Part shown: in pieces, positions 47,922-60,065 of the stretch
How the letters are laid out: every line of letters begins with the position of its first letter
Position numbering within the stretch: position 1 is the stretch's first letter
Assembly: GCA_003260075.1 (NCBI GenBank)
Contig: QLIY01000725.1
Span: 19,957-83,956 of the forward strand
Source: Phallusia mammillata
Taxonomy: Eukaryota > Chordata > Ascidiacea > Phlebobranchia > Ascidiidae
DNA: 64,000 bases
Direction: 5' to 3'
Notes under the pieces: generated by a model
Databases searched by the model: none
Seen by the model: the letters and a program-made list of their open reading frames with translations, nothing else
What the model was told of the DNA's origin: nothing
Program-made: the position numbers and the translations under genes

Positions 47922-48500
47922 TATTTCTAAAAAGCAAAATATTTAAATAAATTCACCTAGTGGATAACTAGTTTACAAAGAACCACACACATGGTGGCAT
48001 ACTTTGTCACATAATATTCACTAAAACTCATTTGTTATGCACACAATGTGTTTTGTTTTAAAATGCCACCGAAACTGTATCGCATTTGTTTTATCATCGC
48101 AAACATGTTAAAAGCTACTAGGAAGAAATAAAGTATGATTTTAGCAAAACTGTTAATTTCCTTGAAATAAATCCTGTAGCTTTTATTTTTGGAACTCACG
48201 TTAATGATGATTTGTTGAATTGTTTACTGTTATGTACGTAGTTTGTTATATATCGTTTTAGGACGCAGGGTCATTGATCTCCATGTTTATTTTAATTCTT
48301 ATAACGGTCAAAAAAGATTATGTGAATGAATTCTAGGAAACTCTATTTTCTGTTCTTGTCTGGTCTTTCTGTTTTTTGTGTGTGTTTGTGAATATTAAAA
48401 AAAAAAAATAATTTGTTATGCCAACACATTTCCTTTCACACATGAGAGTTTGTAGTATATATGACACTAATAAGGTACTAACTACAGTTGTCAACACCAT

Positions 48501-48701
48501 TACTGTATTTTACAGACCATAAGGCGCAATTTAAATCCTTTTCTTTCCTCATAAATTTATCGTGCGCCTTATAAGCCTAATGTATGGATCAAGTAGTGCT
48601 TTATTGCCTACACTCCAACCAGTACCGATACTATTATACGGTAACCATGCTTTATACGGTAACCGATACTCCTTAAAATACATTGCGTTCTATAGCCTGG
48701 T

Positions 48702-48779
<78 letters not shown>

Positions 48780-48824
48780 TGCGCCTTATAATCGGGTGCG
48801 CTTTATGGTCCGTAAAATACGGTA
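48501..48824. mobile_element. Tc/mariner-like MITE with a filled gap
   Basis: Inverted ends TACTGTATTTTACAGACCAT and ATGGTCCGTAAAATACGGTA, with AAGGCGCA / TGCGCCTTATA subterminal parts. The ends fit a TA target. A 76-nt C run (48704-48779) replaces part of the inside. Confidence 0.65.
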
Positions 48825-49146
48825 CTAGTAAAACATAAATTTGAACATAGGATATCCTCATGGCCATATTTCAGTTGTGTTATTGTTGAAAGGTAAACAA
48901 AAACTCTATAATTAGAGTAAACTTTACACATCAGATTTTATGAGGCCTTTGGGAAAATCAGTTTACAATTTAGTAGGCCTTACCAAATGGCCCTTTGATT
49001 TTTAGTGATACACAATTAACATCGTAAAGAGGCATCTTAAAAATTTGTGTGACTCTTGCTGCCACTTTTCCATTTTTTGTTTTTTTTGCTATTTTTTATG
49101 TAAGTTTATAACTCCTGGTTAAATTTTAACCGCTTGGCATCTCAAA

Positions 49147-49320
49147 CACAGATGTTTGTTTTGTATTTAATGTCAAATCCCAATTTTTGGTGTTGGATTG
49201 TTGGCCCATGCTAAAATGGCGTCTGAAACCCCCCCCCCCACAGATGTTTGTTTTGTATTTAATGTCAAATCCCAATTTTTGGTGTTGTATTAATGGCCCA
49301 TGCTAAAATGGCATCTGAAA
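49147..49320. repeat. Haplotype-like duplication
   Basis: 49147-49228 recurs at 49240-49318 around eleven C; two or three substitutions. Confidence 0.7.
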
Positions 49321-49608
49321 GTAAAATATTGAAAATACTTACTGGATTGGCTACAAGGAACCTTTTTTGAAATTTAATTCCAGGTATGGCTTTCTCCCAG
49401 TTGTGTTTCCAGCCAAATAAGTTAAAATTGTAAACCCACAATTAACAGCAGTGATCGCTTTAAATTTAAAAATAAAACCTTCAACAAGAAAAAGTATGTG
49501 TCAATTGTGGTATAGGTAGTCAAGTTATTTGTTGCAAAAAAATAAAAAGTTTTTGTAATTGACCAAACCAAAGTCATTTAAACTATATTAATACACTATA
49601 TTAAAGTG

Positions 49609-49956
49609 AGGTTGGCCCAATAATACTGTATCAGCGCTGATCCTCGGTGGTACTCGTCCGATACTTTGGCTGTATCAGCCCATACCTTAAAAACATGTTT
49701 AGTCTGTAGTTTTTGCCACAATCTTTTGCAAAAAAAAGGTTGTCACACTTTTGACTCAGTCGCCAATGCACCACATTCTATTGCATCTTAACTGAGGTCA
49801 CCTAAGATTAAGTTTATAGGCTGTTGCAGTGCTTTACAAACGGTCACTGTTCTGTTACAACATGGACAAATCCTGGCCAGAAAACTGTGTGCATACCTTT
49901 TTGTTGAAAACATTGGGTACTGATATCAGATTAAAACTGGGTATCGGGGCAACCCT
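49609..49956. mobile_element. Possible MITE with GGTTG(G)CCC inverted ends
   Basis: GAGGTTGGCCCAATA at the left and TATCGGGGCAACCCT at the right are imperfect inverted ends, and the inside repeats TGTATCAGC motifs. Flank duplication was not confirmed. Confidence 0.4.
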
Positions 49957-50249
49957 AATTATATGCATGTTTGAAACTTCTATTGTTCTTTACAAACAGT
50001 GAATGTATTGTTGACAAAAGGTGTGTGCAGCGAGCATTGGTCCCCTTATTTAAAGCCATCAGTCTCTACACATTGCACCATGTATTCAAGACCCTTTGTG
50101 TCCAAATTTGACAATACATAAAATCTCATTACATGTTGAAATACACATCTGAATGGCACTGGTACAGTACAAAGTTCATCAAAAAGAAACCCTCGCCACA
50201 CCCGAAACGGTGTCAATGGCACATAAGCGAAAAGTATCATGTATGTAAA

Positions 50250-53200
50250 TGAGTCAAAGTCAGTAAAATAAAAACATGGTGTCTTATGACTGAAAGCCCC
50301 TAAAGCTAAATTAGGACATTGTTTAACACAGTAAGCATTAATTCACTCACTGGAAAATTGAACACACAAAACTAGTAAAGTAACTTTCCTATGTATTGCC
50401 AATTTATATGTCCTATATCCAATTTGCCGATTTATAATATATATACATTCTTTGACCTGCTAATATGATATGGGTGTGTTTTCCTTTTTACGGTGCTACA
50501 TGAACATATTTTCTTTCCAGTTTAATGTAAATTAAGATTTGTTGTTTGTCTATTGACAAGCAAACTGTACAAAGTTATGTTACCACCACAAACATAAGAT
50601 TTTGATACAATATGAGAATTTAGTCTAATTTTTAGTTTAATCTTTGAGATGAGTTTCCGCAATTTTTTTTCTACCATGACTCCAGTATTGGAAATACACA
50701 TCTTGATGATTGTGGGTTATCTTAGTGCAAGGAAAACAAAAACACTTTATGGCAGAGTTTTTTAATGAACAGAGGCTTTTATTGGCTGTCGGATAAAATT
50801 TTTAAATTTCTCTTTGAAAAAACTTCTCTTTCCAATTATTTGAACGACAAAAACTTTGTTTACAGTAAACAATTAAGTAAACAAACAATGTACAGTTTTT
50901 TAAATGTTTACTAAAAATGTAAAATATATCACATGTAAGAAACAGTTGATTACTGTAAAATAATAATTGCTGAGATTCAAACATGCACTGAAACAAGGTA
51001 TAACAAAATATGTATTTCATGTTAAAAAACTAATCAGTATCCAAGGTTCATATAAAAAGGAACTGAAAAGCTAACTTCGCAAATAAATCCCAGACATAAT
51101 GTCATTGGACAAACACCAAAACAATCAGTCACTATCAAAAGTCATTAATTTTACTTAAACTGACACTTCAATGACAGTCTTTCTCACAATTGTATTTATT
51201 AAACTAGACTTTGGTTTTGAAACAGGATCAAAAAGCCTCACCAGTTAAAAAAAATATTTACCCAATGTACAGATATTGTATTTTGCAGACCCAAAATTTA
51301 AAACAGACCCAAAATTGATTAAAAAACAGCTAATTTGCCATAAAATTATATACATGAATCCCCCCCCCCTTTGAAACAGGATCAAAAAGCCTCACCAGTT
51401 AAAAAAAATATTTACCCGATGTACAGATATTGTATTTTGCCGACCCAAAATTGATTAAAAAACAGCTAATTTGCCATAAAATTATATGAAACTACAAATT
51501 TGATGCAATAAGCCTGTAGTTACAGAAGATTGAAACATATATGTAAAACGTGTAAAAAACACATACAAATGGAAAAAATCACATTATTTGTTCCAAAATA
51601 AGTCTTTAACAGAACGGCAAGGCAAAAGCCCTTTGATAATTTGGTTTTAAAACAAGCTACTTCATGTACCAGCTAGTGTTCCCACAAAACTTTGGTAAAA
51701 ACAACAGAATATTTGTACAATGGTTTCATACCAAATACTCGCATATTGTTGAAAAAAACATTTCCTGTCAAGTAATTTACAACAATTCAGCAAAACAATA
51801 AACAATGACACAAATTTATGTCAAATTTCAAAACCTCTGGTCATATTACACAATTTCCTGTGTACATATACATCTGCTATTGACACAATATAATGACTGA
51901 AGGTGGTAACATAATACTGTTTGTCGAGGGCCCCCCCCCCCGGCAAGGCAAAAGCCCTTTGATAATTTGGTTTTAAAACAAGCTACTTTAAGTACCAGCT
52001 AGTGTTCCAACAAAACTTTGGTAAAAACAACAGAATATGTGTACAATGGTTTCACACTAAATAGGCATATTGCTGAAAAATATATTGCCTGGTAATTTAC
52101 AGCAATTGAGCAAAACCGCCCCCCCCCCTCTTAAAGTGTGGCTTTGATCAAAATTTACAACTAACACATTATAACCCATCAAAAAACAAATTATAACCCA
52201 TCAAAAAACAATTTATACACATAATTGTGTTTGGTAATAACACACCTGACAATGACATTATAGCTGCAGAATGTTTACAAATGATCCACAAAATGTGCCA
52301 CCAACTTTGCACTATACAACATTCAAACTTAGTAGCTATTTTAGCTTGGTGAGTGTTTTCAATTGGGTATTTTTTCGAAAGTTGGAAACCAATAGCCAGG
52401 CTAAAAGACCATTTCCACAAGTATACAACACAACAGCCTGTTTTTTGAACTACTCAAGTTTGACACAATATCACAAAAGCTTAACTCAAACAAAACATTA
52501 TTTTGAAAGTTAACCTACAATAGAGGGCCACTGGACCAAAGCAACTGACAAAAACGCAAAGCAAAAGAGGCTAAAAAATTTACATCCAATATGATTGAAT
52601 CATGAGCCAAAAATCATCAGTGTTTAAGCTAAAATAGGACATTCGTCAACTTATCACTGTACTTACTAGAATAAACAAAAATGATGACACACTACTACAG
52701 ACATATCTAACACACATTTCATACAAAAAATGAAAAACATGTTGTTTACATTTAAACAAAATTTCAACAATGCGACACTGCAAATACTTTACTTTGGTTG
52801 AACTTCCTGATATGCCGTTCAACATCAGTTATTATTAATGGAGTAAACCACATTAATCCATTTCCTCAAAAGCTCAATACGTTGATGAATTTCTCAGAAA
52901 ACTTCGGGAGATCATTGTAAATATTAAATCCCATGCACTAACACAACTCACATTACCTATTAATACAAGGCACCAGTCTTTTAACCTTGGCTCTCACATA
53001 GTATATTTGGATTGTGATAGTAGACAGGTTTTACATCCAAATATTTTTGACATATATATACATTTAAAATATGTTTGACAACCAAGTGAAGATTTTTCAT
53101 GGAAACGTATTACACATTTTGAAACCATATTGTCATCCACACAATCTAAACATACACTGCTTTAAATATCATGATTTTTTTACTCTGTCTTTACCATTTT

Positions 53201-53300
53201 GTGCCAAAAAGTTTACATTTGAAATAGCTAGCCACATCAACTATATCACAACTAAAACATCTTAACCTGATAATCACATTAGTCTGACATTTTTATAGAA
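50250..53300. other. AT-rich stretch with two duplicated blocks, no gene seen
   Basis: Duplicated blocks 51212-51359/51370-51486 and about 51613-51930/51942-52118, joined by C runs. ORFs are short and without splice support. It may include 5' parts of the kinase gene or 3' UTR of a minus-strand gene, which cannot be shown. Confidence 0.5.
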
Positions 53301-53301
53301 G

Positions 53302-54415
53302 ATGAGGGGTTTAAAATGAAATTTGGGGTTAAAAAATATGCTTTACAAGCAATCTTGTCACTTTTATACAATATTCCTTTTTGAATTTTAAATTCAGAGA
53401 CATGTAAAAGTAAAAATTGCTCTTTGTTGTAAACATTGATAAATGTATATGTTATGTTCAAAACTATGGGTGTATCACAGTATAAATGGATAGTGTCAAA
53501 TCTTTTTGAAACAGGGAAAATGTTGCAACAAAGGGGCAAATTTATAATGTGACATTAGGAAGAAAAGGTTGTAGAGAACAACAATGTTTTTGTTTGTTCG
53601 TTTCATTTCATTCCAAACACTCAAATAATTGGTATGTTACTAATTCATAAAATAATTTTGTTATGAATTGGCAGCTTTGATTTAAGCCAGGGGTGTCCAA
53701 CTCGAATACACCGCCGTGCCAAATTTTGTTTTAGAATATACTCGCGTACCACTGTTTGGTACTTTTTCCAAACCATTTCTTAAACGCCCCCCCCCCCAGG
53801 GAGTTTAAAATGACATTTGGGGTTAAACACATGCTTTACAAGCAACATTGTCAACTTTATACAAAATTCTTTTTTGGATTTTAAATTCAGAGACATGTAA
53901 ATGTAAAAATTGCTCTTTGTTGTAAACATTGATAAATGTATATGTCATGTTCAAAACTATAGGTGTATCACAGTATAAATGGATCGTGTCAAATCTTTAT
54001 GAAACAGGGACAATGTTCCAACACATGGGCAAATTTATAATGTTCCCCCCCCCCCATAATCATCTGAATTTGCAAAAGCTTGTGTGCCATTTTCAAATGC
54101 TCTACGTGCCACTTTTGGCACACATGCCACGTGTTGGACACCCCTGATTTAAGCAAACATACTTGTACCATTTGGACCTAACACTATTTCACACTCAAGT
54201 ATTTCACTCCGGGATACATTTGACACAAAGACAGGCCCCCCCCCCATTTCATTCCAAACACTCAAATAATTGGTATGTTACTAATTCATAAAAGAATTTT
54301 GTTATGAATTGGCAGCTTTGATTTAAGCAAACATACTTGTACCATTTGGACCTAACACTATTCCACACTCAAGTATTTCACTCCGGGATACATTTGACAC
54401 AAAGACAGAATTGAA
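53302..54415. repeat. Haplotype mosaic with filled and empty hAT site
   Basis: 53302-53560 recurs at 53798-54044. The region before the hAT element and the region after it recur joined together at 54246-54410. C runs at 53787-53797, 54045-54055 and 54236-54245 separate the pieces. The last piece carries the target 8-mer only once. Confidence 0.85.
53688..54146. mobile_element. hAT-like element with perfect target duplication, filled allele
   Basis: Ends CAGGGGTGTCCAACTCG and GTGTTGGACACCCCTG; both flanks are ATTTAAGC (53680-53687 and 54147-54154). The true element is shorter than this span because a block copied from 53302-53560 is misplaced inside it between two C runs. Confidence 0.8.
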
Positions 54416-54762
54416 CTTTCCAATTTTTACATTTTAAACACATATCAATCTCCAATCATTTGGCTATCTTGATAAACTGAAAATATGACTGACCATAAAC
54501 ATTTTATGCCTACATTAACAGGTGGTGGTTTACTAATAAAAGCCTAAATGTAAGTAAATATTAAAAAATATATATTCATGTACTACTTAATACAAAAAAA
54601 ATGCAGCTACCAATCACTACAATACTACATGTTGCCTCAAAACATGTGGCATGCAAAAAAGTAGTTGTGACACAAGAATGCACAATGTAATTTCATTATA
54701 ATTATACCATTTAAATTAATTCTTGTCAACTAAAGTAAGCTTGTGTATAACCAAAAAAACGG

Positions 54763-55154
54763 GTGACACTAAAACGCTGAATGGGCGGGATGAGCGGAAG
54801 ATGGGTGGCGGGACGTCGCGGAAACCGCTAAATATTGAGTAAATTGCTGACGGTTAGTGCTATTAGGGTTGGGTTGAGGTTTTATAATAGTATATGAATC
54901 AAAAAATGTCCCTGCCTAAAACTTATTCAGCTGTTTCCTGACATTCAGAAAAAATGCTTGGGCGGGAAGTCTCCCTCGGCCGCTGAATGTTTTCCTCGGT
55001 CGTGGAATGTATCCAGGGGAATTATTTTTAAGGATTTTCTATTATAAAACCCTATCCCAACCCTAATAGCACTAACCGTCAGCAATTTAACCCGATATTC
55101 AGCGGTTTTCACGACGCCCCGCCATCTCCCACCCATTCAGCGTTTTAGTGTCAC
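54763..55154. mobile_element. Fold-back element with about 110-bp arms
   Basis: Left end GTGACACTAAAACGCTGAAT and right end ATTCAGCGTTTTAGTGTCAC are exact complements. The arms continue through CTGACGGTTAGTGCTATTAG and CTAATAGCACTAACCGTCAG. The loop is about 130 bp. No ORF. Confidence 0.8.
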
Positions 55155-55536
55155 GACAAAAAACAGTTTTGTTTGGGAACCATTGACATATGCCATAAAA
55201 CAAACTAAACTCCAGTGGAAAGCGTACAGCTAACGGCTAAGTAAATGCATATCAAGCTACCCTGACTATAGTCAAAAATTACCTAACCTTATTATTTAAG
55301 ACACCAAAGCAGAATGCCAGTTCAAATATCTCCATAACAAACACCACAAATAAGCACTAAATAAATAACTAATTCTCCTTACAACAGTTTAAACAATACC
55401 GATGTACTTCTATCATAAACTAATTAACAGAACAGCAATCGTCAAAATGAAATGCAAGCACAGACGTTTCTTTAATACATGTATTACAACAAAAGATCAC
55501 AAAAAGAGATTAGACTGCTAATAATAATTTTACAAC

Positions 55537-55680
55537 CTAATTTATCTCGAAACACGAAAACCTCTGCACTTTTGCCCCATGTGCGGCGAACCATGACTTT
55601 ATTTGAGCCGACTCCTTGTATTTTTTATTCTCGAAAGGAGTGTTAAATCTAGTTTTGGCAAGACGATTCTCTGTAAACAT
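55537..55680 (-). CDS. 47-codon small ORF or terminal exon
   Basis: ATG at 55680 opens MFTENRLAKTRFNTPFENKK, then SWFAAHGAKVQRFSCFEIN and TAG. The protein is basic and compact. The sequence TTTACAG inside its start could instead be a splice acceptor, making 55670-55537 a last exon in phase 1. No upstream exon was found and no family is recognised. Strong amino-acid character in an otherwise stop-rich stretch is the only evidence. Confidence 0.4.
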   Translation of the reverse strand: MFTENRLAKTRFNTPFENKKYKESAQIKSWFAAHGAKVQRFSCFEIN

Positions 55681-55748
55681 ATGGAATAAATTCATATCAC
55701 AACCGCTGCACATTAATTTAATGCTAAATTTTAAAAGTCGTTGAATGT

Positions 55749-56425
55749 GTGTAAAACAATACAGTAGCCTATATCCTGTAGTAAGACTGCGAAAAAATCT
55801 TAGGTTTTAGCTTGGCATACCCCCCCCCCAAAACAATACAGTAGCCTATATCCTGTAGTAAGACTGCGAAAAAATCTCAGGTTTTAGCTTGGCATGTAAA
55901 CTAGATGGAGTCCCAACAAATTTGACGCTTATTCCCCCAAATGAGAGGTTCCTACTTAATAAGCATGTCGGCAGTGTGCATAATTTGTAAATCTTTGAGA
56001 TTAAATAACGTTTTGCTTGTAGATTACTTTTCTTGGGTGCTCTTCGAGTTTGTATTAATAATTTAAAGAACGCACGAGTTGTTGTGCGTCAACATGTCGA
56101 AGCACTAGTTGGTAAACCAACGTGGTTTTGTTTGCGTTTTAAGATTTGCCTTTTAACTTTTCATGTTAACGTAGTGTATTGTTAAAACAGTTGCGGCAGT
56201 GCAGAAGTATAGAGTTATTTTTGCAGCGGGTCAGATAATTTTTAGAACGACAAGTAAGGGCCATAAGTCCTAAGGCAGGTTTTTGGAAGTGGACAAAAAT
56301 CGCGTCCCCCCCCCCAGTGCAGAAGTATAGAGTTATTTTTGCAGCGGGTCAGATAATTTTTAGGACGACAAGTAAGGGCCATAAGTCCCAAGGCAGGTTT
56401 TTGGAAGTGGACAAAAATCGCGATG
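55749..56425. repeat. Two haplotype-like duplications
   Basis: 55749-55819 recurs at 55830-55895, and 56207-56305 recurs at 56316-56421, each joined by ten C and differing by one to three bases. Confidence 0.75.
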
Positions 56426-57346
56426 ATCTGCCTCGCCGACAGGATCCGGCAACAGTTTAGTGACCCCAGTAGACGATTGGTGTTAAGGGCGAAAAAACTA
56501 CGTAACCCAGGTGAGGGTCAGAAACGGTAGATGATAATTTCCACGTAGTAATAGCATTAACATTTTAGGTAGCCCAGTCTTTCACCCACCCACAAATACA
56601 AGTAAACTGTTATTTGTTTGTTTAAGGTAGACGTTATTTCACATAAATGCACCATAAACGTTGGAGTAAGGAAGAAAAACACTTAGTGTGGCGCAAATAC
56701 TTGACACAACTCTCAAAAGTTACAATATGATTAGTATTCTGGTCCACATAGTCAAGAAACTATTCGAGCCTCAAATCCATGAGTAATAATTAGTTTTCAG
56801 ACAGCAAAAGAGCTGCAAAAATGCTTGCTTTTGGGGTGATGAACTGATCACATATAAATATTCAGTTTGAAGACAATGTCCATTGCTGGTGCTAAGATAT
56901 AAATCACGTGATCTGTGCCGGTTTCCGGTTCATTGCACATCATTAGAAGTGTACAGTTGCGGTGTTGAGACACACAAAGCAGTCGTAACCCAAGCTGTGT
57001 GCAAAATAAAAAAGCCCGATATTTTAAACCGAAGACTGATTGGCTGTAGTGGTGGGGCGGAGCCCTTAAATCATGTCAAGACAGTCGAAGCATGGTGGCT
57101 GAACACAGTTAAGGAATGTAGGCTAACGTTGGTTGCGTTTCAAAAGTGCTGAGTAATGCCTAAAGACCTTTTTACAGCGATTAGTGTTAATAACGGAAAT
57201 GACGTTTGAATCATTCATGCAAGCGTTATGATGCGCTGTACACGTAGTTGGTAGGTTACTGTGATGCAGCTTGACATTTTTCGCGTCATTTTCAAGAGAG
57301 TTCTAACAAGGGAGGGCACGTTCAGGCCTAAACTATAAAGTACAGT

Positions 57347-57535
57347 CAGTGGTGGGATTCAGTCGGTCCGCACCGGTTCTTTTGAACCGTCTCACGAAAT
57401 TTTATGAGATCAGCGAACCGGTTAGCATTACTGGTTATTGTCAATGCACTTTTTGTAACAGAACCGGTTTAACAGAATAAACAATATGACTTTTGTGATA
57501 GAACCTTCTGACAAAAAAATTGAATCCCACCACTG
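57347..57535. mobile_element. hAT-like miniature element
   Basis: Ends CAGTGGTGGGATTCAGTC and TTGAATCCCACCACTG; flanks AGTACAGT and CGTGCAGT (6 of 8). Internal CACCGGTTCTTTTGAACCGT is a palindrome also found in the fragments at 20.7 and 21.1 kb. Confidence 0.68.
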
Positions 57536-57867
57536 CGTGCAGTTATTTGTAGTTTAGTTCAGTATTATGGTCGTTGACATGTCTAATAAAAAAATAGTTC
57601 ACAGATGGCTGGAATAGCCTAATTACAGTTAGTTTGTGAAAAATGTTTTGTACACGAGAGTGACACAAAACAGGATATGCGTGCCTACAGTGCCATTCAA
57701 ACCTAACACTATTTTTCACGTTTCGGTATGTATTAAAACGACTACATTGCTATAGTATTTCCTTGCCATGGTTCCATTCGTTGTGTTCACGTATTGTTTT
57801 CCAACAATGCCTATTATTTCGTAGAAAGGCGAACTAACTGCGTTTAGTGCAGCAAAATGACTGGTTT

Positions 57868-58205
57868 AAGAGGAAAAAGGACACAACAGAATTAGAGACA
57901 GTATTAGGTGGTTGCAGTGTGGTTATGCCGAGTTCAGTTTCGTAGTAAGAACAAATTTCGAGACTCTATACTGGTTGACACCAGAAATTTGCAAATTAAA
58001 AAAAACCTAGAAATATGGCTAAAAAGTCAACCCCCCCCCCAGGAAAAAGGACACAACAGAATTAGAGACAGTATTAGGTGGTTGCAGTAAGGTCATGTCG
58101 AGTTCAGTTTCGTAGAAAGAACAAAATGTTGAAACTTTATAATGGTTGACACCAGAAATTTGCAATTTTTTAAAAACCCTAGAAATATTGCTAAAAGTCA
58201 GTCAC
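57868..58205. repeat. Haplotype-like duplication
   Basis: 57868-58030 recurs at 58041-58200 around ten C with several substitutions. Confidence 0.7.
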
Positions 58206-58259
58206 CTAGTTGCGTATTAACGTTAATCTGAATCTAAAAGTTTGCAACTTGACAATTTA

Positions 58260-60050
58260 GATTGTATAGTGTGGTACTCTGGTAGGACGTTTTTGTACAA
58301 AACTAATGCAACTCGCCTTTAAGTTCTAACTTGCTGATAAAATCACAGGAAAAGTAATTTTGTAATTATTCAGCCCATCATTGTTTAGGGTTGCACATCA
58401 CTGCCATAGGTGGTAACAAACGTTACTGCCAATGTCATAAAGGTTTTAGTTGCGAAATTTACATTTTTTAGCTATATAAATAGAAACGACAAAGATCTCA
58501 TAAAAAACAGTCTCCAAGTTAAAGTCCATTGTTACGAAAGACGACAAACATACCCAACAATGTCGTTTGAAACCTTCAGAACATGTCCCTTTGCCCTGTA
58601 ATTGGGTTTACTCCGGTTCACGTCTAAAAGGGTTTTGATTGGCTGTCACGCCTACCAGACGGCGACACACCCCCACATGTAAGAATTTAGACGCGTTGCG
58701 TCAGCTAAACGGTCAAACCAACGTTCAGTGGTCTGTGGGTACGGCAGTGGTATAGGGTTTCGCTTTTGCAGTGAGCTGTATAACACTACTGTGCGTCAAT
58801 TTTTAAGGGTTTTGACGATTTTTTTTATTGTTAGTAAAAGATATGTAATGTTTTGAGGCAAGCGTTTGTTTGATTGCTGGTCCAGTCTTAAAGTTGTAAG
58901 TAACTGTTAGTCGAGAAGGCATCAAGCGTTTTGTTTTTGCGCCGAGGGCAGTTTCCTGTTAAAGTTACAAGGATTAATTGAAACCTAAAGCAACTATTGC
59001 GGATTTCCTGTATTTTAAGATGACATGTGACTGTTAGTTGAGTTTATTTCGCCGGGCAAAATCGTAGCAGCACAATTGCGCTAAAACATTTACCTAGCCA
59101 GAAATAGCTGCGCAACGTTCAGTTAAAATGCGCCACAAAGTTGAGGGCACGATTGGTGGATAGATGGTAGACGCCCTGCAGCTACACTATTTCTACCAGC
59201 GTTCCCCCCCCCCTTGTATAGTGTGGTACTCTGGTAGGACGTTTTTGTACAAAACTAATGCTACTCGCCTTTAAGTTCTAACTTACTGCTAAAATCACAG
59301 GAAAAAGTAATTTTGTAACCCCCCCCCCTAGACGCGTTGCGTCAGCTAAACGGTCAAACCAACGTTCAGTGGTCTGCGGAAATGACAGTGGTATAGGGTT
59401 TCACTTTTGCAGTGAGCTGTATAACACTAATGTGCATCAATTTTTAAGGGTTTTGACGATGTTTTTATTGTTAGTAAAAGATATGTAATGTTTTGAGGCA
59501 AGCTTTTGTTTGATTGCTGGTCCAGTCTTAAAGTAGTAAGTAACTGTTAGTAGAGAAGATGTGCAGCGTTTTGTTTTGCGCTTAGGGCAGTTTCCTGTTA
59601 TAGTTACCACGGTTAATTGAAACATAAAGCAGCTTTTGCGGATTTCCTGTATGTTAAGATGCCATGTAGCTGATAGTTGAGTTGTTAAGTTAAGTTTATT
59701 TCGTCGGGCAAAATCGTAGCAGCACAATTGCGCTAAAATATTCACCAAGCCGAAAATTGCTGCGCACATTCAGGTAAAAAGCGCAAAAAAGTTGAGGGCA
59801 CGATTGGTGGATAGATGGTAGACGCCCTGCAGCTATACACTATTTCTACAAGCGTTAGTTCTACGACTTTAGACTACTGGCAACTAAAAAAAAATTGTTA
59901 GTTTGTAACCGAAACTGACTCCTCTGTTCGACTTTTGATAGTGACCCCCCCCCCTTTAGTTCTACGACTTTAGACTACTGGCAGCTAAAAAAATTTTTAG
60001 TTTGTAACCGAAACTGACTCCTCTGTTCGACTTTTCATAGTGACCGCATT
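58260..60050. repeat. Large haplotype-like duplication upstream of the asparaginase gene
   Basis: 58260-58345 recurs at 59214-59318, 58690-59203 recurs at 59329-59870, and 59854-59944 recurs at 59955-60043, linked by C runs. Differences include substitutions and small indels. The block contains repeat R2 (GAGTTTATTTCG and TGCAGCTAcAC landmarks). It is directly upstream of the ATG at 60066, so the promoter region is represented twice. Confidence 0.7.
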
Positions 60051-60065
60051 GCTAGTTTAGGCAAC

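Noticed and set aside
50046-50240. 64-codon minus ORF with FRVWRGFLFDELC
   Set aside because: Looks somewhat protein-like but has no splice partner and no recognised family; left as unproven.
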